The notes under the pieces: model-generated | Told to the model about the DNA's origin: nothing | Database searches by the model: none | What the model saw: only the letters and a program-made list of their open reading frames with translations | DNA from: Gracilimonas amylolytica | GTDB lineage: Bacteria; Bacteroidota; Rhodothermia; Balneolales; Balneolaceae | Direction: 5' to 3' | Length of the DNA: 64,000 bases | Assembly: GCF_002911695.1 (NCBI RefSeq) | Contig: NZ_PQBS01000035.1 | Location: forward strand, 82,533 to 146,532 | Program-made: the position numbers and the translations under genes | Shown: piece by piece, positions 19,501-27,659 of the stretch | Numbering within the stretch: the first letter of the stretch is position 1 | How the letters are laid out: each line of letters begins with the position of its first letter

Positions 19501-20164
19501 TAACCTGGTGATGAACCTTCCTCACGGTTATGAAGGTCAGGGCCCGGAACACTCTTCTGCCAGACTGGAACGATATCTGCAGCTGTGTGCCGAGGATAAC
19601 ATGCAGGTTATGAACGTAACCACACCGGCACAGTATTATCACATGCTTCGCCGTCAGGCTCTGTCTGAGGTAAAACGCCCGGCGATTCTGATGACACCAA
19701 AGAGTCTTTTACGTCATCCAATGGCAACCTCCAGCCGTGATGAACTGGCAGATGGTAAATTCCAGCCATTTATTATTGATAAAGATTTCACGGATCCAAA
19801 GGATCTTAAACGCTTAGTGATCTGCTCCGGTAAGGTCTATTACGATCTTCTGAAATACAGACAGGAAAATGAGATCAGCAATGTTGCCATAGCCCGACTC
19901 GAGCAATTCTATCCGTTTGCGGATGATGAGATCGAAGAGCAGCTTAAAGATTTTACCTCTATTAAAGACATAGTGTGGTGTCAGGAAGAGCCTAAGAATA
20001 TGGGCGCGTGGACCTTTGTAGCTCCACGATTCATGGAGCTGTTGCAAGACGGACAGAAATTACGTTATGTTGGGAGACAGGCATCTGCTTCCCCGGCAGC
20101 AGGACAGAAGAAGATCCATGAAGCCGAGCAAAACCGCCTGGTCGAGGAAGCACTTAATATTTAA
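16508..20164 (+). CDS. kgd: Multifunctional 2-oxoglutarate metabolism enzyme (fused E2o catalytic domain and E1o; Kgd/OdhA type)
   Basis: 1218 residues. Domain order: an E1o N-terminal helper segment (1-45, FGPNSALVEELYDQYQNDPSSVPAHW), a Gln/Pro/Lys-rich linker (46-95), an E2-type acyltransferase domain (about 96-330) with STYDHRIIQGAESG at 301-314, then a full thiamine-diphosphate E1o (about 340-1218) with GMAHRGRLNMLVN, HGDAAFAGQG and EAQFGDFANGAQ. There is no lipoyl domain. The layout matches actinobacterial Kgd/OdhA, which makes succinyl-CoA from 2-oxoglutarate together with E3 and a lipoyl-bearing E2 from another complex, and can also decarboxylate it. The start is a TTG at 16508, as no ATG is in frame before the upstream stop and the N-terminal motif begins here; GAGG lies about 12 bases upstream. 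Confidence 0.93.
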   Translation: MKSLEAVFGPNSALVEELYDQYQNDPSSVPAHWKRYFDELEGKPVDQTEPADLQPSESSSTSTPAQKTQASPQKQTQQQAPKKEPEAPKNAQLEKIKGVATKIVENMDESLDVPTATSLRVLPVKMMVEDRAIINRHLLQRNEPKASFTHFIAWAIIRALKEFPNLNSSYLYKDNNHYRVIPDSVNLGVAVDLQAKDGSRNLVVPNIKGVDKMNFKEFLHAYAELVDKARNGNLQIEDFQGTTISITNPGTIGTVSSVPRLMKTQGAIIATGAIDYPAEYRAMSKEILNQLGVSKVMTVTSTYDHRIIQGAESGMFLKKIDDLLSGQEDFYDQIFSDLDIPYEPLPYGEDNYSGPFSDSQNTLEHDQRVVGVYRLINMYRMRGHVLADLDPLGKEPGKNPELDLEYYGLSLWDLDREFYCGGLGGKERATLREILNLLRDTYCGNIGVEYMHILDLEERKWLREAMESTGNNAQLSKDDKREILHKLNQAMAFEEFLHKKYIGHKRFSLEGADTLIPMIHFMLEKAGVHGIEKFFLGMAHRGRLNMLVNIMNKPYHKVFAEFEGNIDPASIQGSGDVKYHLGAKGIHKAANGSEIELQLMPNPSHLEAVNPVVEGAVRAMQDHHDKEDPEKRVVPVLMHGDAAFAGQGVVTETLNMSQLEGYKTGGTVHIIINNQIGFTTLPKDGRSTEYASDIAKTVLAPIFHVNGDTPEAAVHAIQMALDYRQKFGKDVVIDLIGYRKHGHNEGDEPAFTQPGMYKEINDHSPVRDVYTEHLVKNGELTKEETQQIFDEFDQLLQEAFEDAKKAPNLEVTDNLIDRTETPQDEWKAYPDTTYSAEELKEIAVKLNTVPKDFDANPKLLKQLAKRAEIVNNNEKKIDWGFAELLAFGSLLKTGTTIRLTGQDVERGTFSHRHSVLHGTETNQKFIPLNNLSEDQAKFHVYNSLLSEFAALGYEFGYSAEKLDALVIWEAQFGDFANGAQVIIDQFVSSSEAKWGQRSNLVMNLPHGYEGQGPEHSSARLERYLQLCAEDNMQVMNVTTPAQYYHMLRRQALSEVKRPAILMTPKSLLRHPMATSSRDELADGKFQPFIIDKDFTDPKDLKRLVICSGKVYYDLLKYRQENEISNVAIARLEQFYPFADDEIEEQLKDFTSIKDIVWCQEEPKNMGAWTFVAPRFMELLQDGQKLRYVGRQASASPAAGQKKIHEAEQNRLVEEALNI

Positions 20165-20172
20165 CCTACTGT

Positions 20173-20529
20173 ATGGCCTCTAAAACCTCACATATTGCAG
20201 CTATGGTACTGATCGTTTTCTTTTTCAGTGCCTGCAATTCCTCCGCTGATAAGGATCTGGATGTGATTCAAGATATTGAGGGAACACTGATCTGGGGTGG
20301 TTCCCCTGCCGTTGACGGAATCGGTGTTGTTTTAGAGGCCGGAAGTATGACTTACGGAATACCCGGTGAAAAGTTTGATCATTCCGATCTTTTCTTTGAA
20401 AATTCCAACTCTGTAAATATAAAAACAGATCTGATGTTGACCGGTGAGAAAACCGTAAGAGGCTGGGGGGTGACCTACGAAGAAGCTATTCTGGTGAAAC
20501 CGGAAAGGTTATCGCAGACGTCTGAGTAA
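20173..20529 (+). CDS. Small lipoprotein of unknown function
   Basis: 118 residues. A hydrophobic signal peptide ends in a lipobox (FFFSA|C, Cys about residue 21), so the product is a lipoprotein. The mature 97 residues have a short beta-rich pattern (DIEGTLIWGGSPAVDGIGVVLEAG and RGWGVTYEEAILV). It starts 8 bases after the stop of the 2-oxoglutarate enzyme and is probably read from the same transcript, but nothing in it suggests a metabolic link. No family recognised. Confidence 0.65.
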   Translation: MASKTSHIAAMVLIVFFFSACNSSADKDLDVIQDIEGTLIWGGSPAVDGIGVVLEAGSMTYGIPGEKFDHSDLFFENSNSVNIKTDLMLTGEKTVRGWGVTYEEAILVKPERLSQTSE

Positions 20530-20563
20530 ATTTTATTCTTGAAATCTCTTACAGGATCCGGCA

Positions 20564-21157
20564 ATGGCAAAAGCAGGAAATGTGGAAGCGTACATATCTG
20601 AAAATTCCTTTTGGAAAGAAGGTTTGATCCGATTAAGAGAACTGGTTTTGGAAACAAATCTTGAAGAAACCATAAAATGGGGGCAACCTACTTATACCCT
20701 TGGTAAAAAGAATGTTTTAGCGATTGGAGCTTTCAAAGGGCATTTTGGTATCTGGTTTTTCAATGGAGCACTTCTAAATGATCCTGAAAACGTGCTTACA
20801 AATGCTCAAGAGGGAAAAACCAAAGCCACTCGACAATTACGCTTCACTTCCCCTGAAGATATTGATGAAGCAATCGTCCGTAACCTCATTCAGCAGGCTG
20901 TCAACAATCAAAAAATGGGGCGTGAAGTTACGATCGATCCCAAACGGGAGGTATCCATTCCTGATGAATTGGCGCAGAACTTTTCAAATGATGATGAACT
21001 TAAACGTAGATTTCACGATCTAACTCCGGGGCGACAACGTGATTATGCTGAATATATCTCCACAGCCAAGCAAAGCAAAACGAAGCAGAGAAGACTTGAT
21101 AAGATCATTCCAATGATCAAGAAAGGAATTGGATTAAATGATAAGTATCAGAAATAA
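20564..21157 (+). CDS. YdeI/OmpD-associated-like protein (DUF1801 + OmdA domains)
   Basis: 197 residues, cytoplasmic. The N-terminal part (about 10-110) is DUF1801/YdhG-like (LRELVLETNLEETIKWGQPTYTLGKKNVLAIGAFKGHFGIWFF). The C-terminal part is the bacteriocin-protection or OmdA-type segment (IPDELAQNF, then LTPGRQRDYAEYISTAKQ and TKQRRLDKIIPMI). These proteins are widespread, with poorly defined roles; some are linked to stress or antimicrobial peptide resistance. It converges with the DUF3224 gene, leaving only 8 bases between stop codons. Confidence 0.85.
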   Translation: MAKAGNVEAYISENSFWKEGLIRLRELVLETNLEETIKWGQPTYTLGKKNVLAIGAFKGHFGIWFFNGALLNDPENVLTNAQEGKTKATRQLRFTSPEDIDEAIVRNLIQQAVNNQKMGREVTIDPKREVSIPDELAQNFSNDDELKRRFHDLTPGRQRDYAEYISTAKQSKTKQRRLDKIIPMIKKGIGLNDKYQK

Positions 21158-21165
21158 GTATTTTC

Positions 21166-21555
21166 TTACAATTTAAAATCGAATTCGTAATAATGCTTCC
21201 CATTATCACGGATGATCTTCATTTCTCCCGATATACCAGATAAATCACCGGTGCCTGAATCCGGTACGACTTCCAGTATCAACCGTTCCTCTCCCTTAGC
21301 CATGGTGCCAAAATGTTGTAACACAAAACTGCCCGATTTGCCTTCAAGGTCTCCAGTAAACTGCTCGATAGCCACATAACCTGCAGAGCCTTTTGTTGGA
21401 GTAAACGCGCTCAACATCTCTCCCTTACTTTCTCCGGAAAGTTTACCGTGAAAGATTTTATCCAGCGATCTTCTTCCCAGTGTGATACCCTCTTTTCCTT
21501 CAGCATACCCCTTTAATTCGTTTAACTTGACTTCAAATTCTCCTTTAACCTTCAT
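21166..21555 (-). CDS. DUF3224 family protein
   Basis: 129 residues, no signal peptide. It matches the DUF3224 pattern: a small beta-barrel-like fold with LGRRSLDKIFHGKLSGESKGEMLSA near the start, GYVAIEQFTGDLEGKSGSFVLQHFGTM in the middle, and VVPDSGTGDLSGISGEMKI near the end. The family resembles the allene-oxide-cyclase-like barrel, and no enzymatic role is established. Its start overlaps the end of the upstream membrane-protein gene by 11 bases, so the two are translationally coupled. Confidence 0.85.
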   Translation of the reverse strand: MKVKGEFEVKLNELKGYAEGKEGITLGRRSLDKIFHGKLSGESKGEMLSAFTPTKGSAGYVAIEQFTGDLEGKSGSFVLQHFGTMAKGEERLILEVVPDSGTGDLSGISGEMKIIRDNGKHYYEFDFKL

Positions 21556-21976
21556 ATTTCTCCTGTTTTAATTTATCTGCAATAAATGCTCCTAAATAAG
21601 CCATTGGTATGTATGCAATGGTAATATCAACCACAGCAAACCAAATTGGAGAAGGCAGCATTACAACATTTGAAACTCCCCCTAACAGGAAAAAACATCC
21701 TATAAATAATGCCCATTTCTTAGGTTCTGATACAACCAAATATGCCGTAATTAAAGCTCCTAGTAAAGTGCCCAGTGCATGAGCCAAGAATGGCATTAAA
21801 AAATGCTGGGGTTGAAAGAGATGCATTGCTTCCTGTAAACCTTCCATGGTAGTTACATCCGCACCCTCAGGTGGCGGTATGACCGATCCGCTGATCATGA
21901 TGATACCCATATTTAATGCCCCACCTATCAACAAACTTAAGATGGCTACCAGGGCATTTCTCAGAAATTGATTCAT
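21545..21976 (-). CDS. Small four-helix integral membrane protein
   Basis: 143 residues with four predicted transmembrane helices (about 8-30, 60-82, 88-106, 112-132) and a basic C-terminus (DKLKQEKYEG). Segments such as FLAHALGTLLGALITAYL are glycine-rich and resemble small uncharacterised Bacteroidota membrane proteins. No catalytic motif is visible. It is the first gene of a two-gene unit with the DUF3224 gene, overlapping it by 11 bases. Confidence 0.7.
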   Translation of the reverse strand: MNQFLRNALVAILSLLIGGALNMGIIMISGSVIPPPEGADVTTMEGLQEAMHLFQPQHFLMPFLAHALGTLLGALITAYLVVSEPKKWALFIGCFFLLGGVSNVVMLPSPIWFAVVDITIAYIPMAYLGAFIADKLKQEKYEG

Positions 21977-22029
21977 TATGGTCGTTTTAAATGATTGATG
22001 GACAAAAGATTATAGTAAAATATCGCCAT

Positions 22030-22064
22030 AAAAAAATCCCACCCAAAATTAATTGAGTGGGATC
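22030..22064 (-). terminator. Rho-independent terminator of groESL
   Basis: On the minus strand ATCCCACTCAA pairs with TTGGGTGGGAT (one G-T pair) and is followed by a run of T. It lies about 35 bases after the groEL stop. Confidence 0.85.
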
Positions 22065-22097
22065 TAAAATCTAGATCTGAGATTTATGAGGGATGAA

Positions 22098-23768
22098 TTA
22101 CATCATTCCACCCATGCCTCCCATTCCTGGCATTCCGCCGCCCATTCCGCCTGGCATTCCGCCGCCGTTGTCATCATCGTCGCCGCCTTTACTTGGCTTC
22201 TCAGAGATAACAGCTTCGGTGGTTAGCATCAATCCGGAAACAGAAGCAGCATTTTGCAGAGCTGTTCTGGTTACTTTTGTAGGATCGATAACACCGGCTT
22301 TGATAAGGTCTTCATAGACCTCAGTGCGAGCATTGTATCCGTAAGCGTCTTTGCCTTCAAGTACTTTTTGTACCACGATGGCTCCTTCAACACCTGCGTT
22401 ATTGGCAATTGTGCGAAGCGGAGCTTCGATAGCACGTCGGATGATCTGAATACCAACATTCTCATCGTCATTGGCGCCTTTAACTTTATCAAGTACTGAT
22501 GAAGAACGCAGCAGAGCAACACCACCACCGGGCACAATGCCTTCTTCTACAGCAGCACGGGTTGCGTGAAGGGCATCTTCAACGCGGGCTTTCTTCTCTT
22601 TCATTTCCACTTCAGAAGCAGCACCAATGTAAAGTACGGCTACACCGCCACTTAGTTTGGCAAGACGCTCCTGCAGTTTCTCACGATCGTAATCAGACGT
22701 GGTATTCTCGATCTGAGATCTGATCTGATTTACACGGCCCTGAATATCTTTATCGTCTCCGTTTCCATCAACAATTGTTGTGTTGTCTTTGTCGATGGTT
22801 ACACGTGAGGCACGGCCTAAGAAATCAAGAGTTGCATTCTCAAGCTTGTATCCACGCTCTTCAGAGATCACAGTACCACCGGTCAGGATGGCAATATCTT
22901 CAAGCATAGCTTTTCTTCTGTCGCCAAAGCCCGGTGCTTTAACAGCAGCGATCTTCAGAGAACCACGAAGTTTGTTAACTACCAAGGTAGCCAATGCTTC
23001 GCCTTCAATATCTTCAGCAATGATCAGAAGTGGGTTACCACTTTGAACTACTTTCTCAAGAATTGGAAGCAGGTCCTTCATGTTTGAGATCTTCTTATCA
23101 AAGATCAGGATGTAAGGATCTTCCATTTCAGTAACCATCTTCTCAGAGTCGGTTACGAAGTATGGAGAAAGGTAACCACGGTCGAACTGCATACCTTCTA
23201 CCGTTTCAAGGTAAGTTTCAGTTCCTTTGGCTTCCTCAACAGTGATCACACCATCTTTACCAACTTTTTCCATAGCATCGGCGATCAGGTTACCAATGGT
23301 TTCGTCATTGTTTGCTGAAATGGTACCGATCTGAGCGATCTCTTTGCGATCGTCAATATCACGGCTCATTGATTTCAGCTCAGTAATGATAGCATCCACG
23401 GCTTTTTCAATACCGGATTTCAGGTCCATTGGATTGGCACCGGCAGTTACGTTTTTGAGGCCTTCACTTAAAATAGCCTGTGCAAGAACGGTAGCTGTTG
23501 TGGTACCATCACCGGCATTGTCGCTGGTTCTGGAGGCTACTTCTTTAACCATCTGAGCGCCCATATTCTGGACCTTATCAGACAATTCAATTTCTTTTGC
23601 AACGGTTACACCATCTTTAGTTACAGTAGGTGAACCGAATGATTTTTCTATAACAACATTGCGTCCACGTGGGCCGAGGGTTACTTTAACCGCATTGGCC
23701 AGCTTGTCGACACCTTTCTTCAGGGCGTCGCGTGCTTCAACGTCATAATGAACTAACTTAGCAGACAT
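22098..23768 (-). CDS. groEL: Chaperonin GroEL (Hsp60)
   Basis: 556 residues. Classic GroEL segments are present: [34 protein letters not shown] near the start, [14 protein letters not shown] with the ATP-site Asp, the apical-domain [22 protein letters not shown], and GGGVALLR in the equatorial domain. The C-terminus is the Gly/Met-rich GGM tail, which lines the folding chamber. It forms the double-ring ATPase that folds proteins with the GroES lid. It lies 49 bases downstream of groES on the same strand and ends at its own terminator. Confidence 0.98.
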   Translation of the reverse strand: MSAKLVHYDVEARDALKKGVDKLANAVKVTLGPRGRNVVIEKSFGSPTVTKDGVTVAKEIELSDKVQNMGAQMVKEVASRTSDNAGDGTTTATVLAQAILSEGLKNVTAGANPMDLKSGIEKAVDAIITELKSMSRDIDDRKEIAQIGTISANNDETIGNLIADAMEKVGKDGVITVEEAKGTETYLETVEGMQFDRGYLSPYFVTDSEKMVTEMEDPYILIFDKKISNMKDLLPILEKVVQSGNPLLIIAEDIEGEALATLVVNKLRGSLKIAAVKAPGFGDRRKAMLEDIAILTGGTVISEERGYKLENATLDFLGRASRVTIDKDNTTIVDGNGDDKDIQGRVNQIRSQIENTTSDYDREKLQERLAKLSGGVAVLYIGAASEVEMKEKKARVEDALHATRAAVEEGIVPGGGVALLRSSSVLDKVKGANDDENVGIQIIRRAIEAPLRTIANNAGVEGAIVVQKVLEGKDAYGYNARTEVYEDLIKAGVIDPTKVTRTALQNAASVSGLMLTTEAVISEKPSKGGDDDDNGGGMPGGMGGGMPGMGGMGGMM

Positions 23769-23817
23769 AATTATCTATAATTTTTAGTTTGTAATTTAAT
23801 TTCTTGAAAAGGTGGGT

Positions 23818-24105
23818 TTACGAAACAATACCCATGATATCAGATTCGCGCATGATCAGGTATTCTTCTCCATCAAGTGTAACTTCTGTACCTGCGTATT
23901 TTCCGTAGAGAACTTTGTCTCCTTCTTTTACGCTCATCTCAATTTTATTGCCGTTTTCTACTTTTCCGGCACCAACCGCTATCACTGTACCTTGTTGCGG
24001 TTTTTCTTTAGCCGTATCTGGAATGATAATTCCGGAGCTGGTTTTTTCTTCAGCAGGCTCAGCCTGTACCAACACGCGGTCGCCTAAAGGTTGAATCTTA
24101 GCCAT
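23818..24105 (-). CDS. groES: Co-chaperonin GroES (Hsp10)
   Basis: 95 residues from the ATG at 24105, chosen because ACAGGAGT lies 8 bases upstream and the family begins with [13 protein letters not shown]. An in-frame upstream extension is not supported. The mobile loop ([21 protein letters not shown]), the GAGKVENG segment, [12 protein letters not shown] and the C-terminal [15 protein letters not shown] are all typical. It forms the heptameric lid for GroEL. It is first in a groES-groEL operon. Confidence 0.97.
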   Translation of the reverse strand: MAKIQPLGDRVLVQAEPAEEKTSSGIIIPDTAKEKPQQGTVIAVGAGKVENGNKIEMSVKEGDKVLYGKYAGTEVTLDGEEYLIMRESDIMGIVS

Positions 24106-24203
24106 TTTTATGACTCCTGTTAGTTTTAGTTTTTGGTTTAATTTTCTTTTGGGCAATGCCCTTTATCTGTTTCGCAGTACTTATTGCAACTTCCGTACCA
24201 AAC

Positions 24204-24211
24204 CAAAACTA
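24204..24211 (-). promoter_or_regulatory. Candidate groES promoter, -7 box TAGTTTTG
   Basis: Read on the minus strand this is TAGTTTTG, an exact TAnnTTTG match about 100 bases upstream of the groES start. A short hairpin (TGCCTAATGAGGCA, 24225-24238) lies just upstream and may be the end of the rsmA transcript or an operator. No CIRCE inverted repeat is visible in this region. Confidence 0.4.
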
Positions 24212-24273
24212 AATTGAGAGAAGATGCCTAATGAGGCAGATTTACCATTTTATTTGCCGGTAATCGTATAGCG

Positions 24274-25047
24274 TCAGGAAAGCCTGTCAGTCTGTTCCAA
24301 ATGCTCTGACAACTTTGCATAGGTTTCAGGTGACCAATGGTCTGCCCGGTCGTCATAATTGAATCCTTCCGGGAGTTCATCCCCTAAGATCGGTTTCAAT
24401 GAGTTGCTGAGTTTTTTTCTACGCTGATTGAATGCCGTTCTGACCACAGATTTCAATGTATCATCTGAAAATGGGAGATCCGGTCTGTCAAATTTCAACT
24501 TAATGACCGAACTGTTTACCCTTGGAGGCGGGCTGAAGGATCCCGGAGCAACGTCAAACAAAATTTCCGGTGTGCAGAATAACTGTGTTTGAACGCTCAT
24601 GATACCGTATTCCTTTGAGGAGGGTTCTGCTACCAGCCGTTCAGCCACTTCCTTTTGCATCATCAAAACTGCTTCCGAAAAATGTTTTCGATTTTCAAGC
24701 AGATCAAAAAGTATGGGTGAGGTTATATAATAGGGTAAGTTACCTACTACCACGTTTTTCTTTTTTGGATCGACGATCTCACTCCAGTTCACTTTTAAGA
24801 CATCCTGCTGGTGGATGGTAATACTATTGATCTCTTGTTGAAGTACCTCCACGGCCCTTTTATCCAATTCGATCACGTGAAGATCAGATATACTTTTTGC
24901 CATCCATTTTGTGAGGGCTCCCGTTCCGGGTCCGATCTCAATCACCCTATCTCCATCCTCTGCATTTATAGATTTTAAGATCTTAAATATGACATTATTG
25001 TCAGTGAGGAAATGTTGGCCCAGACTTTTCTTTGTCTTGAATGACAT
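24274..25047 (-). CDS. rsmA: 16S rRNA dimethyladenosine transferase RsmA/KsgA
   Basis: 257 residues of the Erm/KsgA methyltransferase family. Visible motifs are KKSLGQHFLTD at the N-terminus, the SAM-binding VIEIGPGTGALTKWM (motif I), and the catalytic NLPYYITSPIL (motif IV). FSPPPRVNSSVIKL and FNQRRKKLSNSL follow in the C-terminal domain. It dimethylates two adjacent adenosines in the 3' hairpin of 16S rRNA during 30S maturation, and its loss confers kasugamycin resistance. Only 8 bases upstream of its ATG lies a 66-base heptamer tandem repeat, and no Shine-Dalgarno sequence is visible, so expression may depend on repeat length. Confidence 0.96.
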   Translation of the reverse strand: MSFKTKKSLGQHFLTDNNVIFKILKSINAEDGDRVIEIGPGTGALTKWMAKSISDLHVIELDKRAVEVLQQEINSITIHQQDVLKVNWSEIVDPKKKNVVVGNLPYYITSPILFDLLENRKHFSEAVLMMQKEVAERLVAEPSSKEYGIMSVQTQLFCTPEILFDVAPGSFSPPPRVNSSVIKLKFDRPDLPFSDDTLKSVVRTAFNQRRKKLSNSLKPILGDELPEGFNYDDRADHWSPETYAKLSEHLEQTDRLS

Positions 25048-25055
25048 GCTTTGTT

Positions 25056-25121
25056 CAGTTAGCAGTTAGCAGTTAGCAGTTAGCAGTTAGCAGTTAGCAG
25101 TTAGCAGTTAGCAGTTAGCAG
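25056..25121. repeat. Heptanucleotide tandem repeat, about 9.4 copies of CAGTTAG
   Basis: Nine perfect CAGTTAG units plus three bases, immediately 5' of the rsmA start codon, in the rsmA/7TM-HD divergent gap. Read on the rsmA strand the unit is CTAACTG and contains stops in all frames, so it is not coding. The remaining gap to 25269 holds the plus-strand promoter region of the next gene. Confidence 0.95.
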
Positions 25122-25269
25122 AACATCGGCAGAGCTTGTACCACTATCAAATCTTATTTTTTAAATACCCTCATAGAATCTCTTTTCACTGATAACTGTT
25201 TACTGCAAAAAGATTTGTAAATTAGGGTTTGGTTGTTAACCTTTGGTTGAATTTTAAAAAAGCTGCTTA

Positions 25270-27657
25270 ATGAGCTTACTTGAAAAACTTGGTTTGAGTC
25301 AGAAGCGTAAAGAACTGGCTCCTCTCATTGGTGAGAAAAAGAAAAAGGAACAGGAAAAGTATTCCCTGAAAAGAAATCCATATTTAAGAGCACTCATCGT
25401 ATTTCTATTTATTGTTATCAGTGCTTTTTCCTTGCCTAAAAACCCGGTCAGCTCCGGTTTAAATTATGCCCTGAATCAGCCCTGGCGAAATGCTGACTTA
25501 ACGGCTCCTTTCACCTTTTCCATTCAGAAAACAGATGCAGAATTAGAGGAAGAACGGCAGGAGATCCGGGAAAACACGGCCCCTATATTCAGAGTTGATG
25601 CCAATGCTCCCATCACCATACAATCCAGACTCGATTCAACCTACCGACAGATGCAGCCTGTGTTAGAAGCTTATCATGACTGGCAGGTTTCAAAACAAAC
25701 AACCCCGGCAACGGTTGATGTGGATAGCGCATATTTTGCCTCAACACTTGAAGAGTCAAACCTTGATCTGACCGGCAGCTCATGGCAGCTATTATTGGAT
25801 AGCTATCATGAAGTACAGAATTCGAACCAGGCTCCTTCACAATTCATTGGAGTAACCGTCAAACAACAGCTGGAATTACTGATCGATCAGCTGATAGACC
25901 AAGGTATAATTGACAGAAATAAGGGCACTTTAAATACCAGTCAGATCACCATCAGAAATCCAAGGGAAAGCACGGAGCAGTCAGTTGACCTTGCGCGGAT
26001 CAGAGACCTGAGGGAAGCCAATGAATTTGTTCAATTCCGATTAAACCGGATGTTCAATGAAGAGCAAGCAAGACTCGCTTTGGAGATCTACAATAAAGTT
26101 ATCAGCCCAAACATGAACTACAGTGAGGAAGATACTCAGGCTAAACTTCAGGAAGCCTTAGCCGAGATATCGGAAACCAAGGGTGCAGTGACTCAGGGAC
26201 AGGTGATCATCCGGCGTGGTGACCTTGTAAATGATGAACGGGCCAACATACTAAGAAGCCTTGCCGAGGCTCGTTCAGAAAATGCGACAGAAATTGAAAG
26301 GTGGGTACGTTTTGCCGGACAACTTATCATCATTGTTGCTGTCACACTCGTCTTCTTCATGTATATCTATTTATATAGGCGAAATATAACCTCTAATAAT
26401 GCCTTATTCTTTCTGGTTTTCTTAACTCTTGGTTTGGTCTCTTTCGCAGGTGGATTTATCAACTATTTTGATATCGCGGACCCGTATATCATACCGGTGG
26501 CCATTGCACCCATCGTACTTACTATCATATTTGACTCAAGGGTTGGGCTTGTCTCATCCATCATGCTGGCCAGTTTACTTGGGCTTATTCATGGTAACAG
26601 CTTTGAATATATCGTTGCGACCTTTACAGCTTGTAGCCTTGGGGTATTTTCAGTACGAGACATAAAGGATCGTTCCCAATTTTTCTTTACCACACCGGGC
26701 ATTGTATTCCTAACCTACGTGATCGTGATCGGGTCATTCAATGTAGCAGCACTCAGCGGATGGGATACTTTTTTGTCTGACCTGATGTACATCGCTATCA
26801 GCTCAGTGTTCATTCTATTCACCTATCCCATCATTCTTATCTTTGAAAAGATATTTGGTGTAACCACCGATTTTACCCTCATCGAACTGGGCGATACCAA
26901 TCAGCCATTATTAAAAGATCTCATGAATAAGGCTCCCGGTACGTTTCATCATAGTCTTCAGGTGGCAAATCTGGCTGAAGCCGCTGCATCGGCCATTGGT
27001 GCAAACTCTTTGCTTTGCCGTGTGGGTTCCCTTTATCACGATATAGGTAAAATGGTTAAGCCTGATTATTTCGTGGAAAATCAGACCAAAGGATCCAACG
27101 AGCATGACAAACTAAAACCTCAAATGAGCGCTATGGTGATCAAAGCTCATGTGAGTGAAGGGGTTAAAATGGCTGAAGAGCATGACCTCCCGGGCAACCT
27201 CATTGACTTCATAAAGACGCATCATGGCACCTCTGTGATTCGGTATTTCTATGAGAAGGCTAAAGAAGACGAAAGCCTGAAAAGTATGCTGGAGGAAGAC
27301 CAGTTCCGGTATGAGGGGCCGCTTCCATCAACCAAAGAAACCGGTATTTTGTTACTGGCTGATGGCATCGAAGCTGCATCACGGGCTATGAAAAATCCTA
27401 CCTACAGCAAACTCGAAAACCTGGTTAACCGCATGGTAGATGACCGGGTGGCTGAAGGTCAGCTGAGTCACTGTCCTCTCACATTCAGGCATCTGCAGGT
27501 TATCAAAGAGACCTTCCTGAATATACTTGTGGGTGTTTACCATAGCCGGGTAGAATATCCTGAAGACAGCGAGAAACAGAAAAGTGAGATCAAGCAGAAG
27601 GCCTCACTTGATACTCCTACTGAACCGGTTCAGGAAAATGAAACTAAAGACGATTAG
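25270..27657 (+). CDS. 7TM-HD family phosphohydrolase (PgpH-like c-di-AMP phosphodiesterase)
   Basis: 795 residues. A cytoplasmic basic N-terminus and one TM helix (about 40-58) precede a large extracytoplasmic 7TMR-HDED domain (about 60-345). Seven TM helices follow (about 350-545) and then a cytoplasmic HD domain (about 560-760). The metal-binding motifs are visible: GTFHHSLQVANLAEAAA, LYHDIGKMVKPDYFVENQ, KTHHGTSV and LLLADGIEAASRA. The closest characterised relative is Listeria PgpH, which hydrolyses cyclic di-AMP; I infer the same activity from architecture. No diadenylate cyclase gene is in the window. The downstream xerD gene begins 2 bases after the stop, so the two are likely co-transcribed. 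The terminal 40 residues are charged and probably disordered. Confidence 0.9.
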   Translation: MSLLEKLGLSQKRKELAPLIGEKKKKEQEKYSLKRNPYLRALIVFLFIVISAFSLPKNPVSSGLNYALNQPWRNADLTAPFTFSIQKTDAELEEERQEIRENTAPIFRVDANAPITIQSRLDSTYRQMQPVLEAYHDWQVSKQTTPATVDVDSAYFASTLEESNLDLTGSSWQLLLDSYHEVQNSNQAPSQFIGVTVKQQLELLIDQLIDQGIIDRNKGTLNTSQITIRNPRESTEQSVDLARIRDLREANEFVQFRLNRMFNEEQARLALEIYNKVISPNMNYSEEDTQAKLQEALAEISETKGAVTQGQVIIRRGDLVNDERANILRSLAEARSENATEIERWVRFAGQLIIIVAVTLVFFMYIYLYRRNITSNNALFFLVFLTLGLVSFAGGFINYFDIADPYIIPVAIAPIVLTIIFDSRVGLVSSIMLASLLGLIHGNSFEYIVATFTACSLGVFSVRDIKDRSQFFFTTPGIVFLTYVIVIGSFNVAALSGWDTFLSDLMYIAISSVFILFTYPIILIFEKIFGVTTDFTLIELGDTNQPLLKDLMNKAPGTFHHSLQVANLAEAAASAIGANSLLCRVGSLYHDIGKMVKPDYFVENQTKGSNEHDKLKPQMSAMVIKAHVSEGVKMAEEHDLPGNLIDFIKTHHGTSVIRYFYEKAKEDESLKSMLEEDQFRYEGPLPSTKETGILLLADGIEAASRAMKNPTYSKLENLVNRMVDDRVAEGQLSHCPLTFRHLQVIKETFLNILVGVYHSRVEYPEDSEKQKSEIKQKASLDTPTEPVQENETKDD

Positions 27658-27659
27658 TT

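Noticed and set aside
24106..24273. CIRCE operator upstream of groES
   Set aside because: No TTAGCACTC-N9-GAGTGCTAA-like repeat is present; only a small unrelated hairpin.
25056..25121. The repeat upstream of rsmA as a CRISPR array
   Set aside because: Units are 7 bases long and contiguous, without spacers; it is a microsatellite.
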